DNA of 44,391 bases from Verrucomicrobiota bacterium (GCA_030601755.1 JAUWBF010000022.1:1-44391), one strand, 5' to 3'. Counted from the stretch's first letter, positions 34,395 to 43,648 are shown. Translations and numbers: made by a program. Notes: generated from the letters alone by a model not told the origin.

Positions 34395-34897
34395 GGCGAG
34401 TTGCCCGCGGGCGGCTGCGGGGCGCAAGTCCAGGGGTCGATGGTCTCGACGCGGCGGGCCTGGCCGCGCTGGATTTGCACGCGCACGGGGTCGCAGGTGC
34501 CGTCGGGGTAAAAACGCACGCGGTCGATCAGGTTTTCCTCGAGCTGGCCGCCGAGCAGGATGGCTTGGTCGAGCTGGGGTTTGATGAGCCGCACGGAGAC
34601 GCCCTCGCGTTCGGGCATGATGAGCGTCTCGGCCTCGCCCCAGACGTAGGCGGCACCGTTTTCCACGGCGGTGACCTCGATGACGCGGCCTTGTTGCACG
34701 GCCTCGCGACGCACGGTTTGAAACAGCGAGAGCAGGGCCTCCTCGGGGCTTTGTTCGCGGGAGTTGTCGAGCAGGTTGCTGGCGCCGCCGATGAAGAGTG
34801 CGCCAAACAGCGCGAAGAGCGACAGGACAAGCAGCACCTCCACCAGCGTGAAGGCGGCGACGGCGCGGACCGGGCGGCTCGCGGGGCGCGGGATCAC
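34391..34897 (-). CDS. gspH: GspH-like minor pseudopilin
   Basis: The product has 168 residues. The leader MIPRPASRPVRAVAA precedes FTLVEVLLVLSLFALFGALF. The start is GTG at 34897, overlapping the gspG stop (GTGA); the open frame upstream of this point is antisense to nothing but belongs to gspG in another frame. The domain after the helix contains LLSLFQTVRREAVQQGR, typical of GspH. It caps the major pseudopilin fibre. Confidence 0.8.
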   Translation of the reverse strand: MIPRPASRPVRAVAAFTLVEVLLVLSLFALFGALFIGGASNLLDNSREQSPEEALLSLFQTVRREAVQQGRVIEVTAVENGAAYVWGEAETLIMPEREGVSVRLIKPQLDQAILLGGQLEENLIDRVRFYPDGTCDPVRVQIQRGQARRVETIDPWTCAPQPPAGNSP

Positions 34898-35373
34898 CAG
34901 TTGCCGATGTCGTCCGGCGTGTCGGCGACCTTGTCCTTGCCCTTGGAGAAGAGGTCGTAGCCGCCGGCATTGGGGTTTTGCTTGGCCGGATAACGATACT
35001 GATAGGGCTCGCCCCAAGGATCGACCGGCACGCCGCCGCCGCCGGTGATCTCGATGTAGGGACCCTTCCAACGCTCGACGCGGCCGGCGGGCGCGGTGAT
35101 CAAGGCCTGCAGGCCCTCGGCGGTCGAGGGGTAGTCGCCGAGGTCGATGCGGTAGCGCACGAGCGGGGTCTTCATCGACTCGGTCACGAAGAGCTTCGCG
35201 ACGGCGTCCTGGCTGCCGCCGAAGATGCCGTCGACCTTGGTGGCGAGCACGCCGACCAGCAGGCCGAGAATGGCGAGGACGAGCAGAACCTCGACGAGGG
35301 TGAAGGCGCGGCGCGCGGCGGAGAGTGAACGGGGAAGGCGTTGGGTGAACATGGACATGAAGGAAAAACTCAC
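34894..35373 (-). CDS. gspG: GspG major pseudopilin
   Basis: The product has 159 residues from GTG 35373 (ATG 35358 would give 154). After a basic leader comes FTLVEVLLVLAILGLLVGVL with Glu5. The soluble domain carries the GspG hallmarks DLGDYPSTAEGLQALI, WKGPYIE, PVDPWGEPYQYRYPAKQNPN and GGYDLFSKGKD (calcium-site loop). GspG polymerises into the pseudopilus. The GTG overlaps the TGA of the upstream exported protein, so translation is probably coupled. Confidence 0.93.
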   Translation of the reverse strand: MSFSFMSMFTQRLPRSLSAARRAFTLVEVLLVLAILGLLVGVLATKVDGIFGGSQDAVAKLFVTESMKTPLVRYRIDLGDYPSTAEGLQALITAPAGRVERWKGPYIEITGGGGVPVDPWGEPYQYRYPAKQNPNAGGYDLFSKGKDKVADTPDDIGNW

Positions 35374-35900
35374 TGGGTGGGGGCGTTGGCCGCGGCGGCC
35401 TGCCGCAGCGCGCGGCGACGGCGCACCTCCGCGGCGACGGCCTCGAGGCGACGGGCGTCGGCGGCGTTGTTGGACGCGGGACGGACGCGGCCGGGGTCGT
35501 TGCCGGCGTTCGCCGTGGTGACGGCCGGCGTGGGCACGGCGCCGGCGACGATGTTGGCCTGCTTCAGCAGCAACTCGTAGGTGCGGCCGCCTTGGCTGAC
35601 GACGAGCCGTCGGGCGTCGTCGTCGTAACTGGAAACGGTGATGCCGGACTGGTTTTCCTCGTCGCCCTCGCCCACCCAGTAGCCACGCTGGGCCGAGGGG
35701 TCGAACACGCTGAAATAACGGCGTCCGTCCTCGACGATGAGGCTGCGAAACTCGAGCGGGGCCTGGGCGGCGGGCACGGTGGTCGACTCCGCGGCGGGCG
35801 GGCGACCGAACGGCGAGTTGTCCAGCAGGGGTTGCAGGTCGGCTCCGCGCAGGGCCGACGCAGCCAACAAAAGGACAACGGTGATCAGGGGAAATTTCAC
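35370..35900 (-). CDS. Exported protein of unknown function at the head of the gsp operon
   Basis: The product has 176 residues from GTG 35900; an ATG at 35927 would add nine. The N-terminus MKFPLITVVLLLAASALRGA is a Sec signal peptide. The mature start LQPLLDNSPFG precedes a small beta-rich domain (FRSLIVEDGRRYFSVFDPSA, GITVSSYDDDARRLVVSQGG) and a basic C-terminal helix (ADARRLEAVAAEVRRRRALR). The position before gspG suggests a periplasmic piece that could play the role of GspC, but I see no GspC transmembrane anchor or HR-domain signature. Treat it as unknown. Confidence 0.65.
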   Translation of the reverse strand: MKFPLITVVLLLAASALRGADLQPLLDNSPFGRPPAAESTTVPAAQAPLEFRSLIVEDGRRYFSVFDPSAQRGYWVGEGDEENQSGITVSSYDDDARRLVVSQGGRTYELLLKQANIVAGAVPTPAVTTANAGNDPGRVRPASNNAADARRLEAVAAEVRRRRALRQAAAANAPTQ

Positions 35901-36036
35901 AGGGGGTAGATAGGGGCAGCTTGGCATTCGGCTGGCAACAACAAGCTAGACGCGGACGGTTACGGAAAGGTTTCCTTGGAGGGGCGGTTTTTCAAGATTG
36001 GTGAGCGCGCGGCGTTCTGCAAAGTGGCGGCGCATC

Positions 36037-36621
36037 ATGTTGATCGCTCTGCACAAGCCCTACGGACTGCTCTCGCAGTTCACGCCCGAGCCCGGCTCGG
36101 CCTGGGGCACGCTGGCGGAGTGTGGACTGCCCAAGGGCGTCTATCCGCTGGGTCGGCTCGACGCGGACTCGGAGGGCCTGCTGCTACTGTCCGACGAACC
36201 GGGCCTGAACTCGCGCCTCATGGACCCCAAGCACGGGCATCGCCGCGAATACCAGGCGTTGGTCGAACGCATCCCCGACGACGAGGCGATCCGCCGGTTG
36301 TGCGCGGGCGTGGTCATCGGCGGTTACCAAACCCAGCCCTGCCGCGCGCGCCGCCTTGAGCCCGCGCCCGATTGGCCGCCGCGCGACCCGCCGGTGCGTG
36401 TTCGCAAGACCGTGCCGGATTGCTGGCTGTCGCTGGAATTGACCGAGGGCAAAAACCGCCAGGTCCGTCGCATGACCGCCGCCATCGGCCACCCCACCCT
36501 GAGGCTGGTGCGGGTGCGCATCGGCGAACTCGAGCTGACCTCGCTTGGCCTCGCGGCCGGCCGGTGGCGCGAGCTCAACGCGGCCGAGCGCAAGGCGGTG
36601 TTCGCCTCGGGGCGACGTTGA
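36037..36621 (+). CDS. rluE: RsuA/RluB/RluE-family rRNA pseudouridine synthase
   Basis: The product has 194 residues. No S4 domain is present, as in RluE. The N-terminus LIALHKPYGLLSQFTPEPGS and the active-site loop YPLGRLDADSEGLLLL with catalytic Asp42 are typical. ELTEGKNRQVRRMTAAIGHP is the conserved C-terminal motif. RluE modifies U2457 of 23S rRNA in E. coli; the exact target here is inferred from the lack of S4. The ATG at 36037 matches the family start, excluding 13 upstream codons. It is divergent from the gsp operon. Confidence 0.9.
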   Translation: MLIALHKPYGLLSQFTPEPGSAWGTLAECGLPKGVYPLGRLDADSEGLLLLSDEPGLNSRLMDPKHGHRREYQALVERIPDDEAIRRLCAGVVIGGYQTQPCRARRLEPAPDWPPRDPPVRVRKTVPDCWLSLELTEGKNRQVRRMTAAIGHPTLRLVRVRIGELELTSLGLAAGRWRELNAAERKAVFASGRR

Positions 36622-36676
36622 CGCGGGTAACCGCGGCTCGCGCGACCAGCGACGCAACCGGCGACGCGGAAGCGGA

Positions 36677-37327
36677 TCAGACGTGCACGATGACCTCGCT
36701 GGCGTCGAAGCGAACCTTCGGCGTCGTGGCGTATTTGTCATCGGCGGCGCGATAACCCGCGGGACACGCGCAAACCGTCGCCCAGCCGCTGCCGGTCAGG
36801 CCGAGGATCTCGTCATATTTGGCCGGAGACAGGCCCTCCATCGGGCAGGTGTCGACGCCGAGCAACGCCGCCGCGGCCATGAACTGGCCGAGCGCGATGT
36901 AGATCTGGTGAGTTTGCCAAGTGTCGAGCCGCCCGTCGCGACGCGCGGAGTCGAGGCTCTGGTTGATGACCTTCAGGAACGGATCGAGCGACTCCACCGG
37001 CACGCCGCGCAGCTCGGCCGTGCGCTGCATGTAGTGGCCGACGTGGTCGGGACCGAGGTCCTTGCGCACCAGGAACACCACCAGGTGCGACGCGTCCGCG
37101 ACCTGCGTCTGGCCCCACGAAGCGCCGACGAGCTTCGCGCGCAGCTCCGGGTTGTCGACCACGAGGAAACGCCACGGCTGCAAACCGAACGACGACGGCG
37201 TGAGCACCAGCGACTGCTCCAAGACCGACCACGTCTCCGCCGGGATTTTCCGGGCGGGATCGAACTTCTTGGTGGCGTAGCGCCAGTTGAGCGTGTCGAG
37301 GAGCTGCTGGGGGGAGATCGGCGTCAT
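36677..37327 (-). CDS. Nitroreductase-family NAD(P)H oxidoreductase (NfsB-like)
   Basis: The product has 216 residues. FMN-binding features are present: NWRYATKKFDPARK near the N-terminus, LVLTPSSFGLQPWRFLVVDN and the late GVDTCPMEGLSPAKYDEILG segment. Such flavoproteins reduce nitroaromatics, quinones or related electrophiles. The start at 37327 gives the usual MxxISPQQLLDTLNWRYATK opening; the upstream extension is unsupported. It is convergent with rluE (55-bp gap). Confidence 0.9.
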   Translation of the reverse strand: MTPISPQQLLDTLNWRYATKKFDPARKIPAETWSVLEQSLVLTPSSFGLQPWRFLVVDNPELRAKLVGASWGQTQVADASHLVVFLVRKDLGPDHVGHYMQRTAELRGVPVESLDPFLKVINQSLDSARRDGRLDTWQTHQIYIALGQFMAAAALLGVDTCPMEGLSPAKYDEILGLTGSGWATVCACPAGYRAADDKYATTPKVRFDASEVIVHV

Positions 37328-37404
37328 AAGATGATGGAAAGGTTGGCTCGGAAAATACCCGCCTGCCCGCGAAGGCAAGGTGCGAAAGCTTGTTTTCAGG
37401 GGGC

Positions 37405-37433
37405 TTGACTTGCCGGAGGCGAACACTTTTCGT
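37405..37433 (+). promoter_or_regulatory. Possible promoter of the tRNA gene
   Basis: TTGACT at 37405-37410 is a near-perfect -35 box. The -10 position after 17 bp (TTTCGT, 37428-37433) is poor. Transcription would begin about ten bases before the tRNA. Confidence 0.35.
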
Positions 37434-37449
37434 GACCGCTCGCTTCCTC

Positions 37450-37524
37450 GCCAGAGTAGCTCAGTGGTAGAGCAGGGGACTCATAAGCCCTTGGTCGGCG
37501 GTTCAATCCCGCCCTCTGGCACCA
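37450..37524 (+). tRNA. tRNA with CAT anticodon (Met elongator or Ile2)
   Basis: A complete 75-nt cloverleaf with encoded CCA: acceptor GCCAGAG/CTCTGGC, D arm TAGCTCAGTGGTAGAGC, anticodon CAT at 37482-37484 in the loop CTCATAA, and T arm GGCGG-TTCAATC-CCGCC. The lack of a C1:A72 mismatch excludes an initiator tRNA. The TTGGTCG after the anticodon arm resembles bacterial Ile2 tRNAs, whose C34 is changed to lysidine by TilS, so Ile2 is as likely as Met. The base pair 31-39 (A-G) is mismatched. Confidence 0.93.
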
Positions 37525-37535
37525 CTTTCAAAATC

Positions 37536-37566
37536 AGCCCGACGCCGTGACGCGCCGGGCTTTTTT
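37536..37566 (+). terminator. Intrinsic terminator of the tRNA
   Basis: AGCCCGACGC (37536-37545) pairs with GCGCCGGGCT (37552-37561) with one mismatch and a six-base loop, followed by a T run. Confidence 0.8.
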
Positions 37567-37683
37567 GCGTCCGCCCCGCCAAAACCGACTCCTCCACCCG
37601 CTTGCGCCGGGCCCGGTTAAGGGCTTGCCAGCGGCGGCTCGAAAAGATTTTTCTGTCCGTTTTCGCCAACCCGTATCCACACC

Positions 37684-39459
37684 ATGAAATCCTCCGCCTC
37701 GCCCACCTCGTTTCCCCAGCCCGAAATCGGCCGTGAAATGAAAGGCGCCGACGTCGTCGTCGAGTGTCTTGCCCGCGAAGGTGTGGACGTCATCTTCGCC
37801 TACCCCGGCGGCGCCTCGCAGGAGCTCCACCAGGCACTCGCCCGCTCCGACAAGGTTCGCGTCATTCTCCCCCGCCACGAGCAGGGCGGCTCCTTCGCCG
37901 CCGAGGGCTACGCCCGCGCCACCGGCAAGGTCGGCGTCTGCATGGCCACCTCCGGACCCGGCGCCACCAACCTCGTCTCCGCCATCGCCGACGCGTTCAT
38001 GGACTCCACCCCCATGGTCGCGATCACCGGCCAGGTTTTCCAAAAATACATCGGCAAGAGCGCGTTTCAGGAAACCGACTTCTTCGGCATGACCCTGCCG
38101 ATCGTGAAGCACTCCTACCTCGTGCTCGATGCGAAGGAACTGCCGCGCATCTTCAAGGAAGCCTTCCACCTCGCCCGCAGCGGCCGCCCCGGCCCCGTCG
38201 TCATCGACATCCCGAAGGACGTGCAGCAGGCCCTCGTCACGCCCGTCTTCCCGGCGACCGTCTCCTTCGCCAACCCGAACATCGACGCCAAGGTCGAGGC
38301 CTCCGACGAGGACCTCAAGCACGTGCTCGGCCTCATCGCCAAGGCCAAGCGCCCCGTCATCTACGCCGGCGGCGGCCTGATCTCCGCCGAGGCGCACGCC
38401 GATCTGAAGGCCTTCGCCGAGACCCTGCACATCCCGGTCGCCACCACTCTCATGGGCGTCGGCGCCTTCCCCGAGACCCACCCGCTCTCCATGCGCTGGT
38501 TCGGCATGCACGGCTCCGCCTACGGCAACTGGGCCGTCGACCAGTGCGACCTGCTGCTCTGCCTCGGCGCCCGCTTCGACGACCGCATCACCGGCGACGT
38601 CAACAAATTCGCCGCCGACGCGACCATCGTCCACGTCGACATCGACGCCTCCGAGCACAACAAGAACAAGCGCGTCCAGTTCCCCGTCGTCAGCGACATC
38701 AAGCACGCGCTCAAGCGCCTCAACGAGCTCATCGTCGCCAACAAGTTCGTCGCCCCCGACACCAAGCCCTGGCTCACCCAGATCGCCGCCTGGAAGCGCG
38801 ACTACCCGTTCTCCTACGAGGAGAGCCGCCACATCATCCCGCAGGAAGCCGTGGCCGCCCTCTACGAACTCACCAAGGGCGACGCCATCATCGCCACCGG
38901 CGTGGGCCAGCACCAGATGTGGGCCGCCCAGTTTTATCCCTTCGACCAGCCCCGCCGCTACATCAGCTCGCTCGGCCTCGGCGCGATGGGCTACGGCTAC
39001 CCCGCCGCCATGGGCGCCAAGGTCGCCTGCCCGGACAAGCAGGTCATCGACATCGACGGCGACGGCTCCTTCCTGATGAACGTCCAGGAGCTCGCCACCT
39101 GCGCCGTCGAGAAGATCGCCGCCAAGGCCATGATCCTGAACAACCAGCACCTCGGCATGGTCGTGCAGTGGGAGGACCGCTTCTACGGCTCCATCCGCGG
39201 CAACACCATCCTCGGTCACCACGACAACATCGGCGGTCCGGACAATCCCTCCGGCATCTACCCAGACTTCGTGAAGATCGCCGAGGGTTTCGGCGTGAAG
39301 GCCCGCCGCGTGTTCAAGCGCGAGGAGCTCAAGGAAGCCATCCAGGAGATGCTCGACCACGACGGTCCCTACGTGCTCGACGTCATCGTGCCCTACACCG
39401 AACACGTGCTGCCCATGATCCCCGCCGGCAAGACGGTGAAGGACATGATCCTCAAGTAA
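37684..39459 (+). CDS. ilvB: Acetolactate synthase large subunit
   Basis: The product has 591 residues. Three thiamine-diphosphate enzyme domains are visible. The catalytic Glu66 lies in [18 protein letters not shown]. The central FAD/structural domain holds [15 protein letters not shown]. The ThDP motif begins [12 protein letters not shown] (GDGS at 459-462) and ends in [16 protein letters not shown]. It joins two pyruvates (or pyruvate and 2-oxobutyrate) in branched-chain amino-acid synthesis. The regulatory subunit gene (ilvN/ilvH), often next, is absent; the convergent aguA gene follows. A strong terminator lies 51 bp after the stop. Confidence 0.95.
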   Translation: MKSSASPTSFPQPEIGREMKGADVVVECLAREGVDVIFAYPGGASQELHQALARSDKVRVILPRHEQGGSFAAEGYARATGKVGVCMATSGPGATNLVSAIADAFMDSTPMVAITGQVFQKYIGKSAFQETDFFGMTLPIVKHSYLVLDAKELPRIFKEAFHLARSGRPGPVVIDIPKDVQQALVTPVFPATVSFANPNIDAKVEASDEDLKHVLGLIAKAKRPVIYAGGGLISAEAHADLKAFAETLHIPVATTLMGVGAFPETHPLSMRWFGMHGSAYGNWAVDQCDLLLCLGARFDDRITGDVNKFAADATIVHVDIDASEHNKNKRVQFPVVSDIKHALKRLNELIVANKFVAPDTKPWLTQIAAWKRDYPFSYEESRHIIPQEAVAALYELTKGDAIIATGVGQHQMWAAQFYPFDQPRRYISSLGLGAMGYGYPAAMGAKVACPDKQVIDIDGDGSFLMNVQELATCAVEKIAAKAMILNNQHLGMVVQWEDRFYGSIRGNTILGHHDNIGGPDNPSGIYPDFVKIAEGFGVKARRVFKREELKEAIQEMLDHDGPYVLDVIVPYTEHVLPMIPAGKTVKDMILK

Positions 39460-39510
39460 GGACCGGCGTCAGGGTCGCGCACAAAGCCCCCTGCCCTTTT
39501 CAAAAAAACA

Positions 39511-39541
39511 AAAGCCGGACCAGCGATGGTCCGGCTTTTTT
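39511..39541 (+). terminator. Intrinsic terminator of ilvB
   Basis: A perfect 12-bp stem AAAGCCGGACCA/TGGTCCGGCTTT with a GCGA (GNRA) tetraloop runs into a T run. The A run just before it may serve the opposite strand too. Confidence 0.92.
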
Positions 39542-39555
39542 GCGGGTTTGATTTG

Positions 39556-39632
39556 GTAGGGGCCGAGCTTGCTCGGCCCGTTACACGCGAGTCATGCAAA
39601 TATCCAACGGGCCTCGCAAGCGAGGCCCCTAC
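39556..39632. repeat. Inverted pair of GTAG-headed palindromes (REP/BIME-like), copy 3
   Basis: Left arm GTAGGGGCCGAGCTTGCTCG at 39556-39582 ends in GCCCGTT; the right arm 39606-39632 is its reverse complement except for paired changes in the hairpin (GAG..CTC against TCG..CGA). Thus each arm keeps its own perfect hairpin despite sequence change. The pair sits between the ilvB terminator and the aguA stop, 12 bp from the latter. It shares the head GTAGGGGC and tail GCCCGTT with copy 1. Confidence 0.87.
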
Positions 39633-39644
39633 GGTCCGCACCGC

Positions 39645-40787
39645 TCACGCCGGCTGCTGCTGCGAGATGCAGTGCAGCGTGCCGAGGCCCCAGATGAGGT
39701 GGTAGCAGTCGATCGGCACGACCTCGCGACCCGGGAAACAACCCGCAATGATTTCGCAGGCCTGGGCGTCCTTGGTCGGTTGACGGAACGTCGGCACGAG
39801 CACGGCGCCGTTGATGATGAGAAAATTCGCGTAGCTGGCCGGCACGCGCTGGCGCTTGTAGCCAAAGGGCTTCGGCATGGGCAGCTCGACGATGTCGAAC
39901 TTCTTGCCCTTGGGCGTGCGGAAGGACTTCAGACGCTCGAGGTTCTCGGCGAGGATGGCGTGGTTCTTGTCCTTGGGGTTCGACTCGACGCAGGTGATGA
40001 AACCGTCGGGCTTGTAGAAGCGCGTCATGTCATCGATGTGGCCGTCGGTGTCGTCGCCGAGAATGCCCTCCCCCACCCAGAGGATGTCGGTCACGCCGAG
40101 ATAGTCGCGCAGGTTTTGCTCGATCTGCTCCTTGGTGAGCTTCGGGTTGCGGTTGGGGTGCAGCAGGCACTGCTCGCTGGTGAGCAGCAGGCCCTCGCCG
40201 TTCACGTCGATCGAGCCGCCCTCGAGGATCATGTCGTTGACGAAGCGCTTGAGCTTCAGCTTGGCGGCGATGCTCGGCGGGATCTCATTGTCGAGGTCGT
40301 AGGGCGGATACTTGTCGCCCCAAGCGTTGTAGGCCCAGTCGGTGATGGCGACCTCGCCGGTCTTGGAGTGCTTGACGAAGATTGGGCCGTGGTCGCGGCA
40401 CCAGGCGTCGTTGGTCGGGTGGTCGTAGAAGGTGACCTTCGACAGGTCGGCGCCGGCCTTGGCGCAGAGTTTTTTCGCGCGGGCGTGCAGCTTGGCGGCG
40501 GCGTTGATGCGCACCTCCTCGAAGCGGCTGATCGCGGCGACGATGCGGGCGTAGACGTAGGGCACCGGACGGAACTTGCCCGGCCAGGTCGCGTAGTTGT
40601 GCGGCCATGACAACCACACCGCGGTCTGCGGCGCCCACTCGGCGGGCATGCGGTAGCCGAGCGCGGTCGGAGTGTCGGCGGCGACAGGGGCGGCGGCGGT
40701 TTTCTTGGCGGCCGTCTTCTTGACCGCGGCCTTTTTGGCGGGCGCGGCCTTGGTAACGGCGGGAGTTTTCGCGGAGGCTTTGGCCAT
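39645..40787 (-). CDS. aguA: Agmatine deiminase with Lys/Ala-rich N-terminal tail
   Basis: The product has 380 residues. The enzyme core begins at about residue 42 (TALGYRMPAEWAPQTAVWLS) and shows the agmatine-deiminase/PPAD fold: DAWCRDHGPIF (129-137), ILEGGSIDVNGEG (187-199), GDDTDGHIDD (His250) and the C-terminal GTLHCISQQQPA with nucleophile Cys373. It converts agmatine to N-carbamoylputrescine. Residues 1-40 are a low-complexity tail (MAKASAKTPAVTKAAPAKKA and so on) resembling histone-H1-like C-terminal domains, which is odd for a metabolic enzyme. aguB lies upstream (77-bp gap), giving a two-gene route to putrescine. A REP pair follows the stop. Confidence 0.93.
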   Translation of the reverse strand: MAKASAKTPAVTKAAPAKKAAVKKTAAKKTAAAPVAADTPTALGYRMPAEWAPQTAVWLSWPHNYATWPGKFRPVPYVYARIVAAISRFEEVRINAAAKLHARAKKLCAKAGADLSKVTFYDHPTNDAWCRDHGPIFVKHSKTGEVAITDWAYNAWGDKYPPYDLDNEIPPSIAAKLKLKRFVNDMILEGGSIDVNGEGLLLTSEQCLLHPNRNPKLTKEQIEQNLRDYLGVTDILWVGEGILGDDTDGHIDDMTRFYKPDGFITCVESNPKDKNHAILAENLERLKSFRTPKGKKFDIVELPMPKPFGYKRQRVPASYANFLIINGAVLVPTFRQPTKDAQACEIIAGCFPGREVVPIDCYHLIWGLGTLHCISQQQPA

Positions 40788-40864
40788 GGAAATAGCGTGG
40801 TGTCGCCGGCGGCTGCGGGGCGGCGACGACGGGTGGTCGAGCGCCGCGCCGGCGCGCGGGGACG

Positions 40865-41749
<885 letters not shown>

Positions 41750-41795
41750 GGTTCGGCTAGGAAACGAGGGAAACGCGGCGAGTCGAACGGAGCGG

Positions 41796-42680
41796 TCAGT
41801 AAACGACCTTGTTGAGCGGGTATTCCACGATGCCCTCGGCGCCGAGCGACTTGAGCTGGGGGATGATCTCGCGCACGACCTTCTCGTCGATGATGGTCTC
41901 GAGCGCGACCCAGTCGGCGTTGCTGAGCGTGGAGATGGTCGGGTTGCGCAGGGCGGGCAGCGCGGAGATGATCTGGTCGAGCGAGGCCTTGGGCAGGTTC
42001 ATCTTGAGGCCGACCTTGTTGTTGGCCTCAAGCGCACCGATGAGCATCATGGCAATGGTCTCGATCTTCTTGCGCTTGGCGGGATTGGCCCAGGCGTCCT
42101 TGTTGGCGATGAGCTTGGTGTTGGTCTCGAGCAGGGTGTCGACGATGCGGAGCTTGTTGGCGCGCAGCGAGGAGCCGGTCTCGGTGATGTCGACGATGGC
42201 GTCGACGAGGTCGGGAACCTTGACCTCGGTGGCGCCCCAGGAGAACTCGACCTTCACCGGGATGTTGCGGGACTCGAAGTAGCGTTTGACGGTGCCGACC
42301 ATCTCGGTGGCGACACGCTTGCCGGCGAGGTCCTCGGGCTTTTGCACCGGGGAGGCCTCGGGCACACAGAGCACCCAGCGGGACTTGAGCGTGGAGGCGC
42401 GGCTGTAGATCAGGTCGCAAACCTCGACGACATCGGACTCGTTTTCCTGGACCCAGTCATAGCCGGTGAGACCGCAGTCAAAGAAGCCCTGCTCAACGTA
42501 GCGGCTGACCTCTTGGGCGCGGACAAAGCGCCCGTCGAGCTCCGGGTCGTCGATGGACGGCTTGTAGGAGCGCGAGCTGGTGGAGATCTTCCAACCGGCC
42601 TTGGCGAAGAGATTCTTGGTGGATTCCTCGAGGCTGCCCTTGGGCAGTCCGAGCATCAGCAATGGAGCTTGGGCGGACAC
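41796..42680 (-). CDS. hisG: ATP phosphoribosyltransferase, long form
   Basis: The product has 294 residues. The catalytic domains show [19 protein letters not shown] at the N-terminus, [20 protein letters not shown] and the PRPP-binding [18 protein letters not shown] (160-177). The C-terminal about 75 residues are the regulatory ACT-like HisG_C domain (histidine feedback in the hexameric long form), so no HisZ is needed. First step of histidine synthesis. Other his genes are not in the window. It precedes aguB by 46 bp and is divergent from the response regulator. Confidence 0.95.
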   Translation of the reverse strand: MSAQAPLLMLGLPKGSLEESTKNLFAKAGWKISTSSRSYKPSIDDPELDGRFVRAQEVSRYVEQGFFDCGLTGYDWVQENESDVVEVCDLIYSRASTLKSRWVLCVPEASPVQKPEDLAGKRVATEMVGTVKRYFESRNIPVKVEFSWGATEVKVPDLVDAIVDITETGSSLRANKLRIVDTLLETNTKLIANKDAWANPAKRKKIETIAMMLIGALEANNKVGLKMNLPKASLDQIISALPALRNPTISTLSNADWVALETIIDEKVVREIIPQLKSLGAEGIVEYPLNKVVY

Positions 42681-42774
42681 CCCGACAAGGGAGCTTCGCG
42701 CGGAGGTGCGTTCAAGTTAAATCCTTGGCCCCGGTTTTATTCGTAACGATTGTTAAGCCACGCTGATCGGCATG

Positions 42775-42803
42775 TTGATTAACAACCGGCGCCCAGATGT
42801 AAA
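42775..42803 (+). promoter_or_regulatory. Possible promoter of the response-regulator gene
   Basis: TTGATT (42775-42780), a 17-bp spacer, then TGTAAA (42798-42803). It matches the sigma-70 consensus at four of six -10 positions. The -10 box lies within the left arm of an inverted repeat. Confidence 0.45.
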
Positions 42804-42839
42804 AAACGCGTGACGCCGAGGCATCTCTGCTTTTTACAT
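42797..42839. repeat. Inverted repeat ATGTAAAAA/TTTTTACAT upstream of the response regulator
   Basis: Nine-base arms at 42797-42805 and 42831-42839 are separated by 25 bp; the right arm ends 6 bp before the ATG. A second inverted pair, TTGTTAA (42750-42756) and TTAACAA (42779-42785), lies further upstream. They could be operators or a 5' leader hairpin. Confidence 0.55.
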
Positions 42840-42845
42840 TTGCCC

Positions 42846-43592
42846 ATGAGTTCCTCCCCGCAGCCCTTGATTCTGGTGGTCGAAGACGAGCCCGAGCTGG
42901 CCCACTTGATCGCCAACTACCTGGAAGAGGCGGGCATGAAGGCACAGATCTGCAACCGCTCGGCGCACGCGTTGCGCTTCCTGAAGAGCAACTTCGCCAA
43001 CCTGCTGCTGCTCGACATCAATCTGCCCGACCAATCGGGTTTTTCCCTCATCGAGGAGCTGCGCAAAAACGACATTCAGGTTCCGGTCATCTTCGTCACG
43101 GGCAACAGCCTTGAGATGAGCAAAATCAAGGGCTTGGAGCTCGGCGGCGACGACTACGTCACCAAGCCTTTCAGCTACCCCGAGCTCGTCGCCCGCATTC
43201 GCGCCGTGTTGCGCCGGGCCGAGTCCGGCACCGACCTGACCCTCACCAAGAACGTCAAGGTCATCGACGAACCCTTCGAGTTTTGCGGTGCCGAGGTCAT
43301 TCCGCTGCGCCTGGAGATCAAGCTCGCCAACGGCAATGTGCAAAAGATCGGCCGCAAGGAGATCGGTATCATGGCCTACCTCAAGCAGCACCAAGGCGTC
43401 GTCATCACCCGCAAGACCCTCATCCACGCGGTCTGGGGCATCCACGCCAACGTGAAGAGCCGCTCGCTCGACCAATACATCGTCAAGGTTCGCGACATGC
43501 TCAAGGCCAGCGGTCACACACAGGACTCGATCCGCACGGTCCACGGCGTCGGCTACATTTTCGACCCCGAAGGCAAGCACCGCGAGGCCTAA
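42846..43592 (+). CDS. OmpR/PhoB-type response regulator (orphan)
   Basis: The product has 248 residues. The receiver domain (about 7-122) has the acidic pair Glu13/Asp14, phospho-acceptor Asp57 (LLLLDINLPD), Thr85 (FVTGNS) and Lys107 (VTKPFSYPE). A winged-helix DNA-binding domain follows (about 148-240) with KEIGIMAYLKQHQGVVITRK and SLDQYIVKVRDMLKASG, then TVHGVGYIFDPEG. No histidine kinase gene lies next to it. The start at 42846 excludes 12 codons that overlap the promoter region. Its target genes cannot be read from the window, but the palindromes just upstream suggest self-regulation. Confidence 0.92.
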   Translation: MSSSPQPLILVVEDEPELAHLIANYLEEAGMKAQICNRSAHALRFLKSNFANLLLLDINLPDQSGFSLIEELRKNDIQVPVIFVTGNSLEMSKIKGLELGGDDYVTKPFSYPELVARIRAVLRRAESGTDLTLTKNVKVIDEPFEFCGAEVIPLRLEIKLANGNVQKIGRKEIGIMAYLKQHQGVVITRKTLIHAVWGIHANVKSRSLDQYIVKVRDMLKASGHTQDSIRTVHGVGYIFDPEGKHREA

Positions 43593-43648
43593 GAGCCTCG
43601 GCGCACCGCGATGGACAGATCGGTAATGTGCCCGGACTTTTTTGTAAC

